Source: Amphiduros pacificus
Taxonomy: Eukaryota > Annelida > Polychaeta > Phyllodocida > Hesionidae
DNA: 64,000 bases
Reading direction: 5' to 3'
Assembly: GCA_949316495.1 (NCBI GenBank)
Contig: OX439001.1
Coordinates: 28,545,386 to 28,609,385 of the forward strand
Under the pieces are notes generated by a model. The model did no database searches. It saw nothing but the letters and a program-made list of their open reading frames with translations, and was not told the DNA's origin. Positions 59,150 through 64,000 of the stretch are shown in pieces. The translations under genes were made by a program, and so were the position numbers. Positions within the stretch are counted from its first letter, which is position 1. Each line of letters begins with the position of its first letter.

Positions 59150-59375
59150 TCCATGGTTCAGATATACATGACCTCATATATGATGTCATACAACAGATGT
59201 GCACAGTCTTACCTCGGCATGAAATGCATGATCACATGTATGATATCATCCAATAGATGTGAACAACTTTACCCTTGTGTAAAATGCATGATATAATATA
59301 TGACGTCACAATACATTTGTACAATCTTACTTTGGTAAAGATATGCATTATCAAATATATGTTGTCACACAATTG
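59150..59375. repeat. About 60-bp tandem repeat, 3.5 diverged copies
   Basis: ATGCATGAT-A-ATATATGAT-TCA-CAATAGATGT and CTTAC-TTG-TAAA blocks recur every 58-62 bases. Confidence 0.75.
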
Positions 59376-59814
59376 TTAAATATATCAAGATATGGATTTA
59401 TATTTTTTGTTCATGAAATAACATTTACTGCAATAAAAGACAGATGCATCAAACACGTCACACCAGGGTAACACCTGAGAAAACCTAAATTCACTTCATA
59501 TTATATTTCAGATATATTTTTATTTGATTGATAATTACAACAAGAACAATTCTTGTTCTGGTGAGACTACTATATTACAATGTATGTACATAATACAAGT
59601 TGTTTCAGTGGATATTGTATGCATAGAAAGTGCCTCGGTCCTTCAACGTCTCACTATCATTGTATCCAAAATGGTCGACTATTAAAAGAAAATATTTAAA
59701 GATGTAAACTTTTATATTCTTGTTGTATTGATCAGAGACTGAGTAGAACTACTGTATCTGGCATGGGTAAGGGACGGTGGGGTCACCATGAAGAGGTAGT
59801 ATAGCGGTAATGTA
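59376..59814. other. Non-coding, nothing recognised
   Basis: AT-rich; no feature. Confidence 0.4.
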
Positions 59815-60140
59815 TCATAATCTGATGTCACATGCATATTGCCCCATGAGACATTAGTTGGTCAGAAATATAGTGTGATGTCACGTTTACACTGCCCCAT
59901 GAGACATTGATGGCTCAGAAATATAGGATGATGTCACATGCACATTGTCCCATGAGACATAAGCGGTCAATATCAGTCTGATGTCACATGCATATTGCCC
60001 CATGAGACATTAGTTGGCCGGTATCATAGTCTGATGTCACATGCACATTGTCCCATGAGACATTAGCGGTCAATATCAGTCTGATGTCACATGCATATTG
60101 CCCCATGAGACATTAGTTGGCCAGTATCATAGTCTGATGT
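59815..60140. repeat. About 55-bp minisatellite, 6 copies
   Basis: The unit is TCTGATGTCACATGCATATT plus GCCCCATGAGACATTAGTTG. A long form (ending GTTGGCC-GTATCATAG) and a short form (ending GCGGTCAATATCAG) alternate, so the last four units are two copies of a dimer. Confidence 0.9.
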
Positions 60141-60399
60141 CATATTATAATATGATATATTTGTAACAGGTCTTTCATAATGCAAGCTTTAAATCAAATG
60201 GGAATATTTTAGAGTAGAATAATTTGTATTGGTGTTGATAATTGTCTGATGTCACATATGTTTACCCGGAAGATTTCCCACAAACATACACAAGTGTACG
60301 TATGGTGACAAAGAGCCCATTGAAGGGATTCGTGATTCAGCCAGACATGCCTGAGTACACAACAAGCAAGCGGTGATGGTGACTAATACAGTAAGATAT
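60141..60399. other. Spacer between arrays
   Basis: Contains a stray TCTGATGTCACAT phrase at 60,245, but no gene. Confidence 0.4.
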
Positions 60400-62395
60400 G
60401 GGTACACACTCCTGACACTGTGACACAGCCAGGCAAGGCTGAGTGGTGGGAACTAATAGAGGACCACATAGGTACACACTCCTGACACTGTGACACAGCC
60501 AGGCAAGGCTGAGTGGTGGGAACTAATACAGGACCATATATGTACACACTCCTGACACTGTGACACAGCCAGGCAAGGCTGAGTGGTGGGAACTAATACA
60601 GGACCACATAGGTACACACTCCTGACACTGTGACACAGCCAGGCAAGGCTGAGTGGTGGGAACTAATACAGGACCATATATGTACACACTCCTGACACTG
60701 TGACACAGCCAGGCAAGGCTGAGTGGTGGGAACTAATACAGGACCACATAGGTACACACTCCTGACACTGTGACACAGCCAGGCAAGGCTGAGTGGTGGG
60801 AACTAATACAGGACCATATAGGTACACACTCCTGACACTGTGACACAGCCAGGCAAGGCTGAGTGGTGGGAACTAATACAGGACCACATAGGTACACACT
60901 CCTGACACGGTGACACAGCCAGGCAAGGCTGAGTGGTGGGAACTAATAGAGGACCATATAGGTACACACTCATGACACTGTGACACAGCCAGGCAAGGCT
61001 GAGTGGTGGGAACTAATACAGGACCACATAGGTACACACTCATGACACTGTGACACAGCCAGGCAAGGCTGAGTGGTGGGAACTAATAGAGGACCACATA
61101 GGTACACACTCCTGACACTGTGACACAGCCAGGCAAGGCTGAGTGGTGGGAACTAATACAGGACCATATAGGTACACACTCCTGACACTGTGACAAAGCC
61201 AGGCAAGGCTGAGTGGTGGGAACTAATACAGGACCACATAGGTACACACTCCTGACACTGTGACACAGCCAGGCAAGGCTGAGTGGTGGGAACTAATACA
61301 GGACCACATATGTACACACTCCTGACACTGTGACACAGCCAGGCAAGGCTGAGTGGTGGGAACTAATACAGGACCATATAGGTACACACTCCTGACACTG
61401 TGACACAGCCAGGCAAGGCTGAGTGGTGGGAACTAATACAGGACCATATAGGTACACACTCCTGACACTGTGACACAGCCAGGCAAGGCTGAGTGGTGGG
61501 AACTAATACAGGACCACATAGGTACACACTCCTGACACTGTGACACAGCCAGGCAAGGCTGAGTGGTGGGAACTAATACAGGGTCACATAGGTACACACT
61601 CCTGACACTGTGACACAGCCAGGCAAGGCTGAGTGGTGGGAACTAATACAGGACCACATAGGTACACACTCCTGACACTGTGACACAGCCAGGCAAGGCT
61701 GAGTGGTGGGAACTAATACAGGACCATATAGGTACACACTCCTGACACTGTGACACAGCCAGGCAAGGCTGAGTGGTGGGAACTAATACAGAACCACATA
61801 GGTACACACTCCTGACACTGTGACACAGCCAGGCAAGGCTGAGTGGTGGGAACTAATACAGAACCACATAGGTACACACTCCTGACACTGTGACACAGCC
61901 AGGCAAGGCTGGGTGGTGGGAACTAATACAGGACCATATATGTACACACTCCTGACACTGTGACACAGCCAGGCAAGGCTGAGTGGTGGGAACTAATACA
62001 GGACCACATAGGTACACACTCCTGACACTGTGACACAGCCAGGCAAGGCTGAGTGGTGGGAACTAATACAGGACCATATAGGTACACACTCCTGACACTG
62101 TGACACAGCCAGGCAAGGCTGAGTGGTGGGAACTAATACAGAACCACATAGGTACACACTCCTGACACTGTGACACAGCCAGGCAAGGCTGAGTGGTGGG
62201 AACTAATAGAGGACCACATAGGTACACACTCCTGACACTGTGACACAGCCAGGCAAGGCTGAGTGGTGGGAACTAATACACGACCATATATGTACACACT
62301 CCTGACACGGTAACACAGCCAGGCAAGGCTGAGTGGTGGGAACTAATACAGGACCACATAGGTACACACTCCTGACACTGTGACACAGCCAGGCA
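60400..62395. repeat. 70-bp satellite-like array, about 28 copies, very uniform
   Basis: The unit holds GGTACACACTCCTGACACTG, TGACACAGCCAGGCAAGGCT, GAGTGGTGGGAACTAATACA and GGACCACATA. Most units differ only at a C/T site (CCACATA/CCATATA), a G/T site at the next unit's start, and rare changes. It is much GC-richer than its flanks. The last unit is shortened, and one diverged partial unit follows to about 62,440. 70 is not a multiple of three and every frame has stops. Confidence 0.97.
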
Positions 62396-62439
62396 ATACA
62401 GGACCACGTAGATACACACTCCTGACAAAGTTACACAGC

Positions 62440-62860
62440 CAGGCAGGATTTAGATTTTAAATCATCTAATACACCCAGTGTCTCAATCTGGTCATCTAAG
62501 TGAAAAACCCTCAGTTTTGAGACTTCTGGAACAAAGCAATGTGATGGAGTCATTCCCTATTTTGGGAACATTACGTTTGTCACATTGACTGCTCCCAACC
62601 TGCAAAGCTGGGCGAGTATATTAAATGATCAGGCACTATTTACCACAGTCTAAGGCCTTTGGGCTGTTTTATATTTTTTATATTTATTTTTTCAAAATAC
62701 AATAGCAAACAATGAAACATTTTTCGTATATTTTCCTGGGACACCCAGTGTCTCGTTCTTCTCTCCTTAATTTGGCCTAAATTTGAGACTTCTGACGAAA
62801 GGAAATGTGAGTTCATGGAGTCAATTTGAAATCATTTCCAGGAAATGTAGCTAGGATTAA
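62440..62860. repeat. Two diverged copies of a block with CACCCAGTGTCTC
   Basis: ACACCCAGTGTCTC ... TTTGAGACTTCTG ... AATGTGA ... ATGGAGTCA occurs at about 62,471-62,556 and again at 62,741-62,825, 270 bp apart. An old duplication of unknown nature. Confidence 0.6.
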
Positions 62861-64000
62861 CACAGCTTTATGCCTTTTCAGCTTATTAAAGGCATACTAT
62901 GGACAGTTTTTTATTTGGTGTTTAAATGAAATATTATAAAACGAAAAATTCTTTCCACAATCTTCTGTGACAAAAATCTCTCTTTGACGATCTTGTGCTG
63001 AAGATGATAATGGCTTATGCAAATCCATTTTGGTACACTCTTAATGTCTATTAATACTTTGGCAGGAAAGATCAGATTTTTTAAATTTCTTTTGCAACTA
63101 GTCAAAGCAATAAAATTAACACCAAATATTTTCTTTAATGACAGAGTTCCTGGAAGTTATAAGGCTGTTTGACGTTTGATCATCATATCCCGTTCCAATA
63201 GAATCATGTAAAATTCATGAAATTGGCAGTGGTGCGGTGACACCAGAATGAACGACCTTTTAACTTCTTTCATTAATTTGCACCAAATAAAAGAATGTTT
63301 AATTGCTATTCCAGTGTTATCCATCATCATTTGGTTAACTTCTACCTTCTTCTGAGGAGGTGATATTTCACATACTATTTATCTTTATATATTTGAGCTA
63401 TTGCTTCCTTTTCATTATCTGAGTGGAATTCGAATATGAATAGAATTTTATTCTCCCAATGACTGGTCCCTTGATAGTCCATAACAAAGCACGAATATCA
63501 GGATAACAAGAAAATGGAAAAGTTCACGTTTGTTGTAATCTTTATTGCAGGACAAGTGTATATTATCGCCGCTGGGAATGAATGCTGCGATCCTTTGGAG
63601 GAATGACTAGTGATCTGGGTTTTTTTGCATTTTTATATGAACGTGAAAAGAACAACTACGGATTTTGATAAGCAATGGCAAGACAAAATTTTGAAAGGCT
63701 CATCAGCAAACATTTATTGTTCTGTCATGCAGTAAAACCATAGTAATATATCCCCAACCTGGAATCAAACACCGCTGATTTGATTTAAGCCATGACAATG
63801 CATTTCTCTAACATTTAAATTATGAAACCTGGAGCCATTGTTTTAGAATAATTCAAGCTCGTCTGCTCAAGTTTCATAACTGAGCTTACATTTCCAGGTC
63901 CAAAAGCCCCTTAACCCAGCATAAATCTTGGGCATATATTGCAAATAATGAGGTTTATTCACATGCTAATCCATGGTTTGATTTTGTATCCAACATAATA
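62861..64000. other. Non-coding to the window edge
   Basis: AT-rich, no recognisable gene or repeat. The 64-codon minus-strand frame at 62,911-63,105 has no domain. Confidence 0.4.

Noticed and set aside
60400-62395. CRISPR array
   Set aside because: Units are directly tandem without unique spacers, in eukaryotic DNA.

Overview
The window is animal nuclear DNA. It is AT-rich, has spliced genes with GT..AG introns, carries LINE and tRNA-derived SINE copies, and is unusually full of tandem repeats. The gene types (a RING/B-box/NHL protein, a PTB-domain adaptor, a GPR180/TMEM145-type ectodomain protein) and the SINE heads suit a marine invertebrate, most likely a lophotrochozoan such as a mollusc. 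That placement is an inference and no species can be named.

Layout. 1-0.5 kb: end of a LINE ORF2 running in from the left edge. 2.2-2.8 kb: LINE relic, microsatellite and a foldback. 4.3-5.6 kb: diverged repeats carrying four copies of one perfect nuclear-receptor-type palindrome. 7.2-8.4 kb: a 29-bp minisatellite, then an inverted pair of one element separated by long (TA)n, with a hammerhead-like core. 8.8-14.1 kb: three copies of an unnamed dispersed repeat (a fourth lies inverted at 21.8-22.2 kb) and a 0.95-kb element with inverted ends, TTAA flanks and CTCF-like motifs. 15.4-19.3 kb: a TRIM-NHL gene (three coding exons), followed by 43-bp and 40-bp arrays. 23-26.7 kb: repeat-rich DNA with a LINE relic. 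27-28 kb (minus strand): an intronless gene for a secreted or surface protein made of two GPR180/TMEM145-like ectodomains, the best candidate here for an undescribed protein architecture. 28.9-36 kb: LINE relic, a promoter-like site cluster and minisatellites. 36.5-38.2 kb (minus): exons of an unrecognised gene. 39.6-40.5 kb: LINE relic with a nested SINE and clear target duplications. 41-50 kb: one array after another, with GC-rich possible exons. 50.8-57.8 kb: a PTB-domain gene with a single 718-codon coding exon, probable spliced 5' UTR and a long 3' UTR holding a 44-bp array. 60.4-62.4 kb: a very uniform 70-bp satellite of about 28 copies.

The three clear genes do not form a pathway. TRIM-NHL proteins are ubiquitin ligases and/or RNA regulators, the PTB protein is probably a cytoplasmic adaptor, and the tandem-ectodomain protein enters the secretory route. 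Their adjacency carries no functional message. All function statements rest on motifs read by eye; no database search was run.
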